A DNA stretch of 64,000 nt from an uncultured bacterium (GTDB lineage: Bacteria > Bacteroidota > Bacteroidia > Bacteroidales > Bacteroidaceae): assembly GCA_905215555.1 (NCBI GenBank), contig CAJMQU010000012.1, positions 30,395-94,394 on the forward strand, in the 5' to 3' direction. The notes beneath the pieces are model-generated. The model was given only the letters and a program-made list of their open reading frames with translations, was not told where the DNA came from and did not search any database. The translations under genes were made by a program, and so were the position numbers. Positions 27,118 through 35,481 of the stretch are shown in pieces. Positions within the stretch are counted from its first letter, which is position 1; each line of letters opens with the position of its first letter.

Positions 27118-29877
27118 TTATTGTTCCGAAACAGGTGTCTTCAACTTCACATCCGCCCAATCCGACCATGTAGGAGAAACCATATACTGCGGTTCCTGCA
27201 TCTTGCCAATCAAAGCAGTAGCTTTCTTCACTTCAGCGTTGGTCTTCTCAAACAATTCACGCATGGTCAAGTCACCTTTCGCATCTTTAATGCACTTAAT
27301 CAGGAAATAAGTATAATATCCCTGCTTCTTATCATGATAAACGCTGGAAGTCTGGTCACCGCTACTGGATGAGAAACTCAACGTATTTCCTTGCGGCAGA
27401 CCCGCTTTAGGCACCACACGCACACCTTTCTGAGCCAACAGCGGAGCGGCACTCTTATAACCACCGCTGAAACAAGCATCGAGGAACACATAAGCACCCT
27501 TAATCGGATAAGTAGCCAGACGCTTATACAAATCTCCCAAAGAAATCCCCAGACGGATATTCTTGCCCGTAATGTCCACCGGCAACAAATAAGGCTCTTT
27601 CGTAGCCTCATCGTTATTACCATGACCGGAATAATAGAATATCAGTTCAGCTTCGGGGTCGGTACTTGCCATGTTCACCAGCCAGTCAAGTTGTTCATGC
27701 ATCATACCCGCCGTAGCGTTAGGCACTACTTTCAACTGCCCGTCGGGCACGCCAAACGTACGTACGCAATATTCACGGAACACCATAGCGTCATTTACGG
27801 CATAAGGCACGTTGATTTCGGCATTGGCACCGGTCATACTGTAATCTTCATTCCCTATGATCAATGCATAGCGATGACGGTTCACAGCACCTACCGGAAT
27901 ATCTTTCAGCAACTCGGTGGTAAGCCCCAGGGAAACATTCTTGAGGTCTACCGCCTTACGGACAGCACCGTCAATCTTGATAGTGCTTGAAGCCGTCAGG
28001 TATGCACCCACCTTTACTTTATAAGCTTCGCTCAGATAAGAAGAGCGGGAATCTTCACTCACATTCACCATTACGGCAACGGAATCGCCATCGAAACGCT
28101 TGTTCACCAGGAAGCCGTAGTCCAAAGTGGCCACATCACCCGGTGCAATACTGTCTATCACCATTTCCGGGGTATCCGTCGTAAATACATTGTTCGGTAA
28201 CTTGAAATTCAGCTTCACATTGCGGGCGGTTTTAGTACCGAAGTTCTGCAAGGCAAGTGTCAGTTTACCGTTCTTGCCCAAAGTGATGGACGAACCTTCG
28301 GAAGCAAAGAACTGATGATCGGCTACCCGCAAACGCGGCATGGCATATTCCTGAGTGTTCACAATCAATTCCGACGGGTCCGCATCAAAACCGTTCGCTT
28401 CGAAAGCATAGATATTGATCTTAGCCAGTGCCGAAGGCATCTCCTTCTTCACCAGATAACGGAAAGTGTATTGTTTGGATGTTCCGGCCGGGATGTTACC
28501 ACCATCCAGTTCGCGGGGACCATCGAAGTATTCATCGTACCCCTGCTGTTCGGAAAGACGGAGGCGAATATTATAAGCATCTCCCTGTCCATTGTTCGCA
28601 ATCGTGAATTGAACGGCAAAACTTTCACCGGCATCTATCACCTTATTATTATTACCGTCGATGAAGCTGTCCACATGAATCACCAGCATGGCAGGTTCCA
28701 CCGGTACAGGAGCTGCTTCTTGCTGCTGAGCCACGCCTTCGGTCTTCTTCAATGCTTCATTGTAAGCTAACAGGCGTGAAGAGAACGATGTATAAGAAGC
28801 ACCGTCTGAAACAATTTTCATCAACACTTCATATTCCGCTTTCATATCCATATACTGATATACACCCGCCAATCCCTGCATATACATCTTGGACGAAGGT
28901 TCTTTCTCCAGGATTTTCAGGAAAAGGTCTTTGGCATCCAGCAGATAACCGGAAGCACGCTGGCGCACCAAAGCATATTCCGTATCATTGGCAATAGTAG
29001 CACCATTGTTCACAATCTCCGTAGCCACATTAAAGTTGACGCGAGCCAATCCGGTCAGCAGTTCAAAGCTATCGGGGTGAAGGGCATACAGACGTTTGTA
29101 GATGTCAAGCGCTTCCTGATTCTTGCCTTGACGTTCCAAAAGACGCGCCTTGATAGGTAACACTTTGTCGTTGTTGGGATCCACCTCAAGAATGCGGTCT
29201 ATAGCGGACAATAACTTCGGCATATTGTTCGTGGCGATATGTACATTCACCAGATTGTAGAGGAAATCGAGCGAAACGGGATACTTGGCAATAGCCTGCT
29301 CAAGAATGCGCTCTTGCTCCGAATAATTCTTCTGCGACTGATATATCATGCTCATATATACATAGCAGTCTTTCTGCTGCGTGTCTGTTCCTGTATTCAG
29401 ATACTCCTGAAAATACTTCAATGCCTGCGAATACTTTTGCAGAGTGTAAGCGGATACTCCCGCATAATACACAACGGAAGCATAACGGCTGTCCTTAGGC
29501 AGCAATTCACTTTGGAATATCTTCAACTGGGGCATCTCGATATAAGCTGCCGCAAAATCCAGAGCCTTGGCCGGTTGTTTCTGCTCGGAGTAGTACACTG
29601 CTCCGTTCAGCAGATAAGGGTACATAGCACGCAAGCGGTTCTTGGCACCACTCAAATACTGACCGTTATCCGGTGCTTCAACAACCTTCATGAAGTTCTC
29701 GTAACTGTCCAGCAGATAGCCGTACATGCCAGTCACGTTCGTTCCTTTATCGCGCTCACTTTCAAAAAGCACATATTGCTGGTTGGCACGTTTGGATGCG
29801 GCAGCGGCGTCTTGTGCCGCTACCTTTCCCCATGCCCCCAGCACAAGAATGATTGTCAGTATAAAAAATTTATTCAT
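27118..29877 (-). CDS. Exported caspase-like (C14) protein with TPR and CARDB-like domains
   Basis: A 919-aa protein. Signal peptide MNKFFILTIILVLGAWGKVAAQ; a helical TPR-rich half (about 30-390; for example ALKYFQEYLNTG and ALDIYKRLYALHPDS); two immunoglobulin-like CARDB-type domains (about 415-640; GESFAVQFTIANNGQGDAYN, LALQNFGTKTARNV); and a C-terminal caspase fold from about residue 668 (YALIIGNEDY). The dyad is intact: His near 752 in YYSGHG and Cys near 802 in FLDACFSGG. It is therefore a predicted active cysteine peptidase facing the periplasm or outside, unlike cytoplasmic metacaspases. It follows the WD40 gene by 5 nt and is surely cotranscribed. Substrate and trigger unknown. Confidence 0.85.
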   Translation of the reverse strand: MNKFFILTIILVLGAWGKVAAQDAAAASKRANQQYVLFESERDKGTNVTGMYGYLLDSYENFMKVVEAPDNGQYLSGAKNRLRAMYPYLLNGAVYYSEQKQPAKALDFAAAYIEMPQLKIFQSELLPKDSRYASVVYYAGVSAYTLQKYSQALKYFQEYLNTGTDTQQKDCYVYMSMIYQSQKNYSEQERILEQAIAKYPVSLDFLYNLVNVHIATNNMPKLLSAIDRILEVDPNNDKVLPIKARLLERQGKNQEALDIYKRLYALHPDSFELLTGLARVNFNVATEIVNNGATIANDTEYALVRQRASGYLLDAKDLFLKILEKEPSSKMYMQGLAGVYQYMDMKAEYEVLMKIVSDGASYTSFSSRLLAYNEALKKTEGVAQQQEAAPVPVEPAMLVIHVDSFIDGNNNKVIDAGESFAVQFTIANNGQGDAYNIRLRLSEQQGYDEYFDGPRELDGGNIPAGTSKQYTFRYLVKKEMPSALAKINIYAFEANGFDADPSELIVNTQEYAMPRLRVADHQFFASEGSSITLGKNGKLTLALQNFGTKTARNVKLNFKLPNNVFTTDTPEMVIDSIAPGDVATLDYGFLVNKRFDGDSVAVMVNVSEDSRSSYLSEAYKVKVGAYLTASSTIKIDGAVRKAVDLKNVSLGLTTELLKDIPVGAVNRHRYALIIGNEDYSMTGANAEINVPYAVNDAMVFREYCVRTFGVPDGQLKVVPNATAGMMHEQLDWLVNMASTDPEAELIFYYSGHGNNDEATKEPYLLPVDITGKNIRLGISLGDLYKRLATYPIKGAYVFLDACFSGGYKSAAPLLAQKGVRVVPKAGLPQGNTLSFSSSSGDQTSSVYHDKKQGYYTYFLIKCIKDAKGDLTMRELFEKTNAEVKKATALIGKMQEPQYMVSPTWSDWADVKLKTPVSEQ

Positions 29878-29882
29878 GATAA

Positions 29883-32057
29883 TTATTTTACGGGGAAAGC
29901 ATTCATTATTACAAACTCCACATTGATCTTGCGGAATTCTCCACCACGTTCTTTGGCAACTTCCACATGATATTCGTATTCGTTTTTGGTGTTATCCAGT
30001 GTAGCCACATTCTTCTCAATGTAATCCTTCACACCTGCCGCACGCATCAGAGCCAACTGTTCATTGGTAGTAATGCCCGAAGCTTTCGTAACTGTAATAT
30101 TATCAAGATTGCCATCCTTATAGTAAGGTTCGTCAATGAATTCGCCATATTGCCCGTTGTAGGCTATACGTCCGCGGATAGGACTTGCATCAGCAGAACC
30201 GGTAATGATTACTTTCACCTGTTTGCCTTCGGACAGATACTTGGCGAAATCGCCTTCGAAAGCATTCTTGATAATCTTCATCAAAGACATGGCAGCATTG
30301 GAGCGTTCAATGTTATAGCCACCGGACGGGAAGTCTTCTTTAGCCGAGAATTCCTTGTTAATAACTTCATATTGATATTCCACTTTGTAGTTCAGAATCT
30401 TATTACCGTCAGCATCCACACCCGGAACCACCTCAGTCTTCACATCAATCTGAGTGTTTTCCGTAATCAGCTTATCCTGCTTCTTCTCTTCGATTACGGC
30501 TTCCTTGATTTCTTTCAACTGAATTTCTTCGCGGCTAGCCTGCTGCATAATCTCCAGCGGAACGAAGTTATCATCAGCTTCGAGAGCCGTCAACTTGGTA
30601 CGGCCGATGTTATCATAGATATACACTTTATTTGTAGTCTCATTACGCACCTCTACATAAGCCAACTCAAATTCGTCCTTATCATTCAATACATACACAG
30701 CATTGTCAAACTTCAGGTTCTTGGTATCCTTGAAGTCCCCCACTTCACCTGCCGGCACTTCGAGAGCGATGGCGGGCAATGCATTGAAGCCGATATTCAG
30801 CATATTCTTGGAAGCATCGTACTCACCCACAAAAGGATTATCGATGGAGATACGGTCACCTGCCAGTTCCGTCGCCACTTCCTGGGCAAACAATTGCTGT
30901 TGCTTCAGGCGTGTTTCGTCATTTACACGAATGGCATAGTCTTCCAAAGATTCGCCTTGCATCATTTTTACCCATTCGTTCATTTTAGCATCCACTTCCT
31001 TGCTCATCAATTTGCCGAAGAAAGGATTCAAACCGTTAGCATCCCAGAAAACAAGTCCTTTAGCACGATTGGAAAGCATGAATACATCTTTCGTTTGTTT
31101 GTTCACAAAGAACCGGCTGGCCGTTACACCACCCGGATTCTCGTCCAAAGTCTGTTCGGGCACGCTGTTCTTCAGGTTCATGATGACAATGGCGTTACCG
31201 TCTTTAACTACGCTGATATATTTGCCGTCCGGATGGAAAGAAGGGGAAGTCAAAGTGCCTCCTATTTTATCGAAAATATCTATCTTGTCCCACGTTTTCG
31301 TATCAAAGATAGTCAGACGCTTGTCTGTGGTCACAACTGCCATCTGGGAAGCATCGACAGAGAAGACCGCCTCCGTCACTTCGGCAGGCATCGGAATAGA
31401 CTTACGCAATTCTTTTGTCTGGAAGTTCCAGATATCGATGTTCTTGCCGGTTCCGGCAGCAATGAAATAATTGTTGGGACTCATAGATACGGAAGTAGCT
31501 ACGCTTTTTCCCTGAATATAAGCCTGGGGCAGATATTCCTTTGTATCATAAATGATGATTTCACCCAAAGAATTGGATACTATGAAGTTGCGGGCATCAG
31601 CACCATAACACATGGCAACAGGCACGATATCCCCCTTTGAAGCGCTTTTCATCAATTCAGCGCCTGCCTGCCCGGCCATGTGGAAATCCAGATTCTTCCT
31701 GCCTTTCAGATCTTTGCTCTTGCGCTTCTCTTTCAGTTCGAAGAGTTTCTTGTTCCGGTCACGGAAAGAGTATATACTGACAGGCTTCTTACCTCTCATC
31801 AAAGCCAACGAACTACCGGTCGGATTAAAGGCTATCCGATCAACATCTTTCAAATCTGCAATAGGGATATCACGAATCGTCAGCAAAGAGCCATCCGACA
31901 GAAAAGCTGTACAGAACGTTGTATTATCAAATGCCGTAATACGTTTAGCCGAAGAAAAACTCCTCTTTGCTTCTACCTGAGCCACCGCCTGACTGCAAAA
32001 AAGGGCAGCCGCAAAACAAAGAGTAATCCCCTTAATCGGGCGGAACCACGTTTTCAT
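29883..32057 (-). CDS. Exported WD40-like propeller protein with C-terminal OmpA-like region, partner of the caspase protein
   Basis: About 724 aa from the ATG at 32057, which directly starts the signal peptide (MKTWFRPIKGITLCFAAALF, cleaved after AVAQ). An ATG at 32066 adds three residues. Residues about 30-340 form WD40/propeller-like repeats (DVDRIAFNPTGSSLAL, TSVSMSPNNYFIAAG, SPSFHPDGKYISVV). The middle is helical and charged. The last 200 residues contain VKVIITGSADASPIRGRIAY and NEQLALMRAAGVKDYI, resembling the core of peptidoglycan-binding OmpA-like domains. It is first in a two-gene operon with the caspase gene, so it is probably its scaffold, sensor or substrate. No known named system fits. 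Confidence 0.75.
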   Translation of the reverse strand: MKTWFRPIKGITLCFAAALFCSQAVAQVEAKRSFSSAKRITAFDNTTFCTAFLSDGSLLTIRDIPIADLKDVDRIAFNPTGSSLALMRGKKPVSIYSFRDRNKKLFELKEKRKSKDLKGRKNLDFHMAGQAGAELMKSASKGDIVPVAMCYGADARNFIVSNSLGEIIIYDTKEYLPQAYIQGKSVATSVSMSPNNYFIAAGTGKNIDIWNFQTKELRKSIPMPAEVTEAVFSVDASQMAVVTTDKRLTIFDTKTWDKIDIFDKIGGTLTSPSFHPDGKYISVVKDGNAIVIMNLKNSVPEQTLDENPGGVTASRFFVNKQTKDVFMLSNRAKGLVFWDANGLNPFFGKLMSKEVDAKMNEWVKMMQGESLEDYAIRVNDETRLKQQQLFAQEVATELAGDRISIDNPFVGEYDASKNMLNIGFNALPAIALEVPAGEVGDFKDTKNLKFDNAVYVLNDKDEFELAYVEVRNETTNKVYIYDNIGRTKLTALEADDNFVPLEIMQQASREEIQLKEIKEAVIEEKKQDKLITENTQIDVKTEVVPGVDADGNKILNYKVEYQYEVINKEFSAKEDFPSGGYNIERSNAAMSLMKIIKNAFEGDFAKYLSEGKQVKVIITGSADASPIRGRIAYNGQYGEFIDEPYYKDGNLDNITVTKASGITTNEQLALMRAAGVKDYIEKNVATLDNTKNEYEYHVEVAKERGGEFRKINVEFVIMNAFPVK

Positions 32058-32108
32058 TTCATCCATACCTTTCAATATTTATAACAGTTTATATTTTTGT
32101 ACTATTTG

Positions 32109-32116
32109 CAAATATA
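32109..32116 (-). promoter_or_regulatory. Putative -7 promoter element of the WD40-caspase operon
   Basis: On the minus strand TATATTTG matches TAnnTTTG; a TTTG lies 16 nt upstream (32133-32136), a shorter spacing than usual. The leader to the ATG is about 45 nt. Confidence 0.5.
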
Positions 32117-32237
32117 AACATTAATTTTCTATCAAACGGTCAACAATTTCTTATTTTTTTTGTTTAGAGAGCCTTTTAACAGGATAAACGGGCGAAAAAC
32201 AAGATTAAAAGGATGAAAAAGGCAACTATGTGGAGTA

Positions 32238-32269
32238 AATATTTGTCACGGAAATCCGTGATAAATATT
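32238..32269. repeat. Hairpin at the 3' end of cca
   Basis: AATATTT-g-TCACGGA pairs with TCCGTGA-t-AAATATT: two 7-bp blocks around one unpaired G/T. It overlaps the cca stop codon. No T-run follows on the minus strand, so its use as an intrinsic terminator is uncertain. Confidence 0.5.
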
Positions 32270-33698
32270 AATGAAATTTCAGTCCCATCTTTTCGGCACG
32301 TTGCAACATAAAAGTACGCGCAGCCTCATATTCATTGGGGATTACTCCATCCAGAATAGCATCTTTAATAGCACTTTTCAAAGCTCCTACCTGCCGGCAA
32401 GGCCCCAAATTGAAGGTCTTCATGATTTCCTCCCCACTGATAGGCGGCTGGAAATTACGAACACGGTCACGCTCTTCCAGGTCTTTCAGTTTCTGGCGCA
32501 CCAGTTGGAAGTTATTCAGGAAGCGTTGCTTACGCTCCACATTTTTAGAAGTAATGTCAGCCTCACACAATGTCATCAAGTCATCAATGTCATCTCCGGC
32601 TTCAAAAAGCAGACGGCGGACGGCAGAGTCAGTCACCACATCATCAGCTATCACGATAGGCCGCATGTGCAGGCTCACCTGTTTCTGCACGTATTTCATC
32701 TTCTCATTCATCGGCAGTTTCATCTTCCGGAAGATTTCGGGTACCATCTTCTCACCAATGAAGTTATGGTTATGAAAGGTCCATCCTGCCCGCGGCTCCC
32801 AACGCTTGGTAACCGGTTTCGCTATATCGTGCAGCAAGGCAGCCCAACGCAACCAGAGGTTATCCGTCTTGCGGCTGATATTGTCCAACACTTCCAAAGT
32901 ATGATAAAAATTATCCTTATGGGCTCTCCCGTTGCGGGTTTCCACTCCTTGCAAAGCCACAAGTTCTGGGAAAATAAGTGATAACAAGCCGGAGCGGTCC
33001 AAATCGATAAACCCTTTGGAGGGCACGGGCGAAAGCAATATTTTATTGAGTTCGTCCGCTATGCGTTCTTTAGATATGATGGAAATACGCTCACGATTGC
33101 GGCACAAAGACTCGAACGTGGCATCATCAATGTAAAAGTTCAGTTGGGTAGCAAAGCGGATGCAACGCATCATGCGCAGAGGGTCGTCGCTGAATGTGAT
33201 ATCCGGGTCGAGGGGAGTCCGGATCGTTTTTTCTTTCAGGTCTTCTATACCGCCGAAGGGGTCCACCAATTCTCCGAAGCGTGTCCGGTTCAGGCAGACA
33301 GCCAATGCATTGATAGTGAAATCACGCCGGTTCTGGTCATCCTCCAACGTGCCGTCTTCAACGATAGGTTTACGGGAGTCACGTTGATAAGACTCTTTGC
33401 GTGCGCCTACAAACTCAACTTCCGTCCCGTGATATTTCACTTGTGCAGTACCGAAATTCTTGAATACAGCTACGTGTGCCCCACGTCCCAGGCGTTTTCC
33501 CAATGCTTCTGCCATTTCTATACCACTGCCAACCACCACAACATCAATGTCCTTCGACGGACGTTGCAGGAATATATCACGCACATATCCCCCCACTGCA
33601 TAACATTCCAATCCCAGCTCATCGGCCGTTTCGGATATCCGCTTGAATATGTCGTCACTAAAATGTTGCTTCAGTTCTTCTGTTGTCAACTCTATCAT
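32268..33698 (-). CDS. cca: CCA tRNA nucleotidyltransferase (poly(A) polymerase family, HD domain)
   Basis: A 476-aa protein from the ATG at 33698 (MIELTTEELKQHFSDDIFKR). The open frame continues to 33986, but that part runs over the promoters and the divergent lipoprotein gene and has no protein-like sequence. Motifs: GGYVRDIFLQRPSKDIDVVV (nucleotidyltransferase with the metal-binding DxD), RRDFTINALAV, RMMRCIRFATQLNF, and an HD domain with LLHDIAKP. It adds or repairs the 3' CCA of tRNAs. A pure poly(A) polymerase cannot be excluded by sequence alone, but the HD-fused type is normally the CCA enzyme. Confidence 0.88.
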   Translation of the reverse strand: MIELTTEELKQHFSDDIFKRISETADELGLECYAVGGYVRDIFLQRPSKDIDVVVVGSGIEMAEALGKRLGRGAHVAVFKNFGTAQVKYHGTEVEFVGARKESYQRDSRKPIVEDGTLEDDQNRRDFTINALAVCLNRTRFGELVDPFGGIEDLKEKTIRTPLDPDITFSDDPLRMMRCIRFATQLNFYIDDATFESLCRNRERISIISKERIADELNKILLSPVPSKGFIDLDRSGLLSLIFPELVALQGVETRNGRAHKDNFYHTLEVLDNISRKTDNLWLRWAALLHDIAKPVTKRWEPRAGWTFHNHNFIGEKMVPEIFRKMKLPMNEKMKYVQKQVSLHMRPIVIADDVVTDSAVRRLLFEAGDDIDDLMTLCEADITSKNVERKQRFLNNFQLVRQKLKDLEERDRVRNFQPPISGEEIMKTFNLGPCRQVGALKSAIKDAILDGVIPNEYEAARTFMLQRAEKMGLKFH

Positions 33699-33764
33699 AT
33701 AGTATATCTTTATAAATGATAATTCAGTAAAGCAGAGCTTCGCTAAATTATCAGTTTCGGGGCG

Positions 33765-33772
33765 CAAAGATA
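33765..33772 (-). promoter_or_regulatory. Putative -7 promoter element of cca
   Basis: TATCTTTG on the minus strand, matching TAnnTTTG, 66 nt before the cca ATG. It is separated by only 13 nt from the divergent element at 33786. Confidence 0.55.
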
Positions 33773-33785
33773 CGGATATTATTTC

Positions 33786-33793
33786 TAATTTTG
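33786..33793 (+). promoter_or_regulatory. Putative -7 promoter element of the lipoprotein gene at 33820
   Basis: TAATTTTG fits TAnnTTTG and lies 26 nt before the ATG. No clear -33 box is visible. Confidence 0.45.
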
Positions 33794-33819
33794 TCGTCAC
33801 TAACATAAGAACGATAATT

Positions 33820-34662
33820 ATGAAGAAAGTGATACTTCTCGCGTGCCTCTGCTGCACGCTTTTCTCTTGCGAGAATGTAGAAAAAAAAGCTGGTGAGAAA
33901 CTGCAAACAGCCCGCGAAGCCTTCGAACGGGGAGACTTCAGCGAAGCAAAGATACAGATTGACAGCATTAAGATACTATATCCCAAAGCCTTCGAAACCC
34001 GCCGCGAAGGTATCGGCCTGATGCAACAAGTAGAATTGAAAGAACAAGAGAAAACACTTGTCTACCTGGATAGTCTGCTCCAGAAAAAACAAGGAGAACT
34101 GGAGGCCATAAAAAATAAATTTACTTTCGAGAAAGATGCCGAATACCAGAAAATCGGTAATTACCTGCATCCTTCACAAGTGATAGAGAAAAACCTGCAC
34201 CGCTCCTTCCTCCGTTTTCAAGTGAACGAGACAGGACAAATGACAATGACTTCCATTTATTGCGGTCCGTCCCATATTCATCACCTCAGTGTGAAAGTAG
34301 TTGCTCCCGATGGCAGTTTTGCCGAAACACCCGCTTCCAAAGATAGTTACGAAACCACGGATTTAAGTGAGAAGATCGAAAAAGCGGATTACAAATTGGG
34401 AGAAGACGGCAATGTCATCGGATTTCTCTATTTAAATAAGGATAAGAACATCAAAGTAAACTATCAGGGCGAACGCCCCTATTCCACCACAATGAGTCCG
34501 GCAGACCGCCAGGCAGTAGCCGGCGTTTACGAGTTGGCGCAATTGCTGTCATCCATCACCCAGATAAAAAAAGAGATGGAAGAAGCCAACCTGAAAATAG
34601 AATTTGTGAAACGGAAGATGCAGGAAAGGGAAAGCCCAAAAGAGGAAGCAGAAGAAAAATAG
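33820..34662 (+). CDS. Hypothetical lipoprotein with coiled-coil ends
   Basis: A 280-aa protein not recognised as a named family. It has a lipoprotein signal ending TLFSC (Cys 17). Residues about 20-60 look like a TPR-like helix pair (AREAFERGDFSEAKIQIDSI); about 65-105 is a coiled coil (ELKEQEKTLVYLDSLLQKKQ); a beta-rich middle contains MTSIYCGPSHIHHLSVKVVA; and a second charged coiled coil ends in EEAEEK. The gene is monocistronic between cca (divergent) and a response regulator (convergent). Likely periplasmic, anchored in a membrane; function unknown. Confidence 0.8.
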   Translation: MKKVILLACLCCTLFSCENVEKKAGEKLQTAREAFERGDFSEAKIQIDSIKILYPKAFETRREGIGLMQQVELKEQEKTLVYLDSLLQKKQGELEAIKNKFTFEKDAEYQKIGNYLHPSQVIEKNLHRSFLRFQVNETGQMTMTSIYCGPSHIHHLSVKVVAPDGSFAETPASKDSYETTDLSEKIEKADYKLGEDGNVIGFLYLNKDKNIKVNYQGERPYSTTMSPADRQAVAGVYELAQLLSSITQIKKEMEEANLKIEFVKRKMQERESPKEEAEEK

Positions 34663-34784
34663 ACGGAGGCATTCATTTTTGGTCTTTATGACTGATTTTA
34701 CTTCACACGAAAGGCAAAGCATATGCAGCAATTGCCCATCTCCTCTATTGTCAATCTTTATTCCTATCTTAATAGAGTGTGGCT

Positions 34785-34809
34785 CAAAAAAAATCCCTCA
34801 TCGAGGGAT
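34785..34809 (-). terminator. Intrinsic terminator of the response-regulator gene
   Basis: On the minus strand ATCCCTC-gat-GAGGGAT is followed directly by a run of eight T. It lies about 35 nt past the stop of the response regulator. Confidence 0.85.
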
Positions 34810-34843
34810 GAGAGATTTCTTTGTATATTCTAGTACCAGATGT

Positions 34844-35245
34844 TTACCACTGTAACCGGGGCAGGAATCTGCTCAAACAAGTGCGCAATGCACTCAATGT
34901 GATGGGTTTTACCAGCACTTCCGAAGCTCCGGCTGCCATTGCATTTTCGCGGTCGGCCGTAAAAGCATAGGCAGTCTGCATGATGATAGGAAGTTCTTTT
35001 TCCTCTTCACGGATAATCTTCGTTGCTTCCAGACCATTCATGATGGGCATCTTTATATCCATAAGGATAGCAGCTGTCTTTCCACGGTTTTCCTTAAACA
35101 AAGTAACCATATCTTCACCATTCTTCGCCCATAATATTTCACACTTCTTGCCAATAATAGCTTTTATCAACTTAAAATGACTATCATCGTCTTCCGCCAC
35201 CAATATGAGGGGACGGTAATCTTCTGATAAATTCACTGTTTCCAT
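34844..35245 (-). CDS. Single-domain response regulator
   Basis: A 133-aa protein from the ATG at 35245; the frame extends to a TTG at 35251, two codons earlier. The whole protein is a receiver domain: acidic pair in LVAEDDDSHFKLI, phospho-acceptor Asp in ILMDIKMPIMNGLEA, Thr in MQTAYAF, and Lys in VLVKPIT. There is no output domain, so it acts through protein contacts or phosphorelay. No kinase is adjacent. It is followed by a good terminator and is monocistronic. Confidence 0.9.
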   Translation of the reverse strand: METVNLSEDYRPLILVAEDDDSHFKLIKAIIGKKCEILWAKNGEDMVTLFKENRGKTAAILMDIKMPIMNGLEATKIIREEEKELPIIMQTAYAFTADRENAMAAGASEVLVKPITLSALRTCLSRFLPRLQW

Positions 35246-35270
35246 GACCAACGTATTTTGTTTAATGAGG

Positions 35271-35278
35271 CAAAGATA
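35271..35278 (-). promoter_or_regulatory. Putative -7 promoter element of the response-regulator gene
   Basis: TATCTTTG on the minus strand, 26 nt before the ATG at 35245. The upstream region is almost pure A/T, with no TTTG at the standard distance. Confidence 0.55.
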
Positions 35279-35295
35279 TAAAAAATAATATAATT

Positions 35296-35395
35296 ATATT
35301 ATCTTTGAAGAAGATAAGCTGTATCTCGGCATAACTTTTTCACGCAAGCATGAAAGTTCTGTACTCAACATGCATGTTCTTCAGATAAGATAAGC
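35296..35395 (+). repeat. Interspersed palindromic repeat, locus A (one full and one partial copy)
   Basis: TTATCTTTGAAG is followed by AAGATAAGCTGTATCTCGGC, AACTTTTTCACGC and GCATGAAAGTT, then by a second partial copy starting AAGATAAGCTGCACCTCA near 35380. The same sequence occurs on the minus strand at 54969-55132 and on the plus strand at 60242-60326. The core forms a hairpin (ACTTTTTCA.GC / GC.TGAAAGT). Confidence 0.8.
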
Positions 35396-35451
35396 TGCAC
35401 CTCAACATAAAAAAATGAACGGGTTCATTTTATTCTGTCCCCGGTTTGCAC

Positions 35452-35459
35452 TATCTTTG
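35452..35459 (+). promoter_or_regulatory. Putative -7 promoter element of the ABC-F gene
   Basis: TATCTTTG, 22 nt before the ATG at 35482. No TTTG at the standard upstream position. Confidence 0.6.
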
Positions 35460-35481
35460 CGCCTCAATTTAAAAATAGAGT

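Noticed and set aside
29967..31640. A 557-codon plus-strand open frame
   Set aside because: It is fully antisense to the WD40 gene, shows no protein-like motifs or signal peptide, and has no promoter; long antisense frames are common in this codon usage.
33699..33986. 96-residue N-terminal extension of the cca frame
   Set aside because: It covers both divergent promoters and the start of the opposite lipoprotein gene, and CCA enzymes begin at the later Met.
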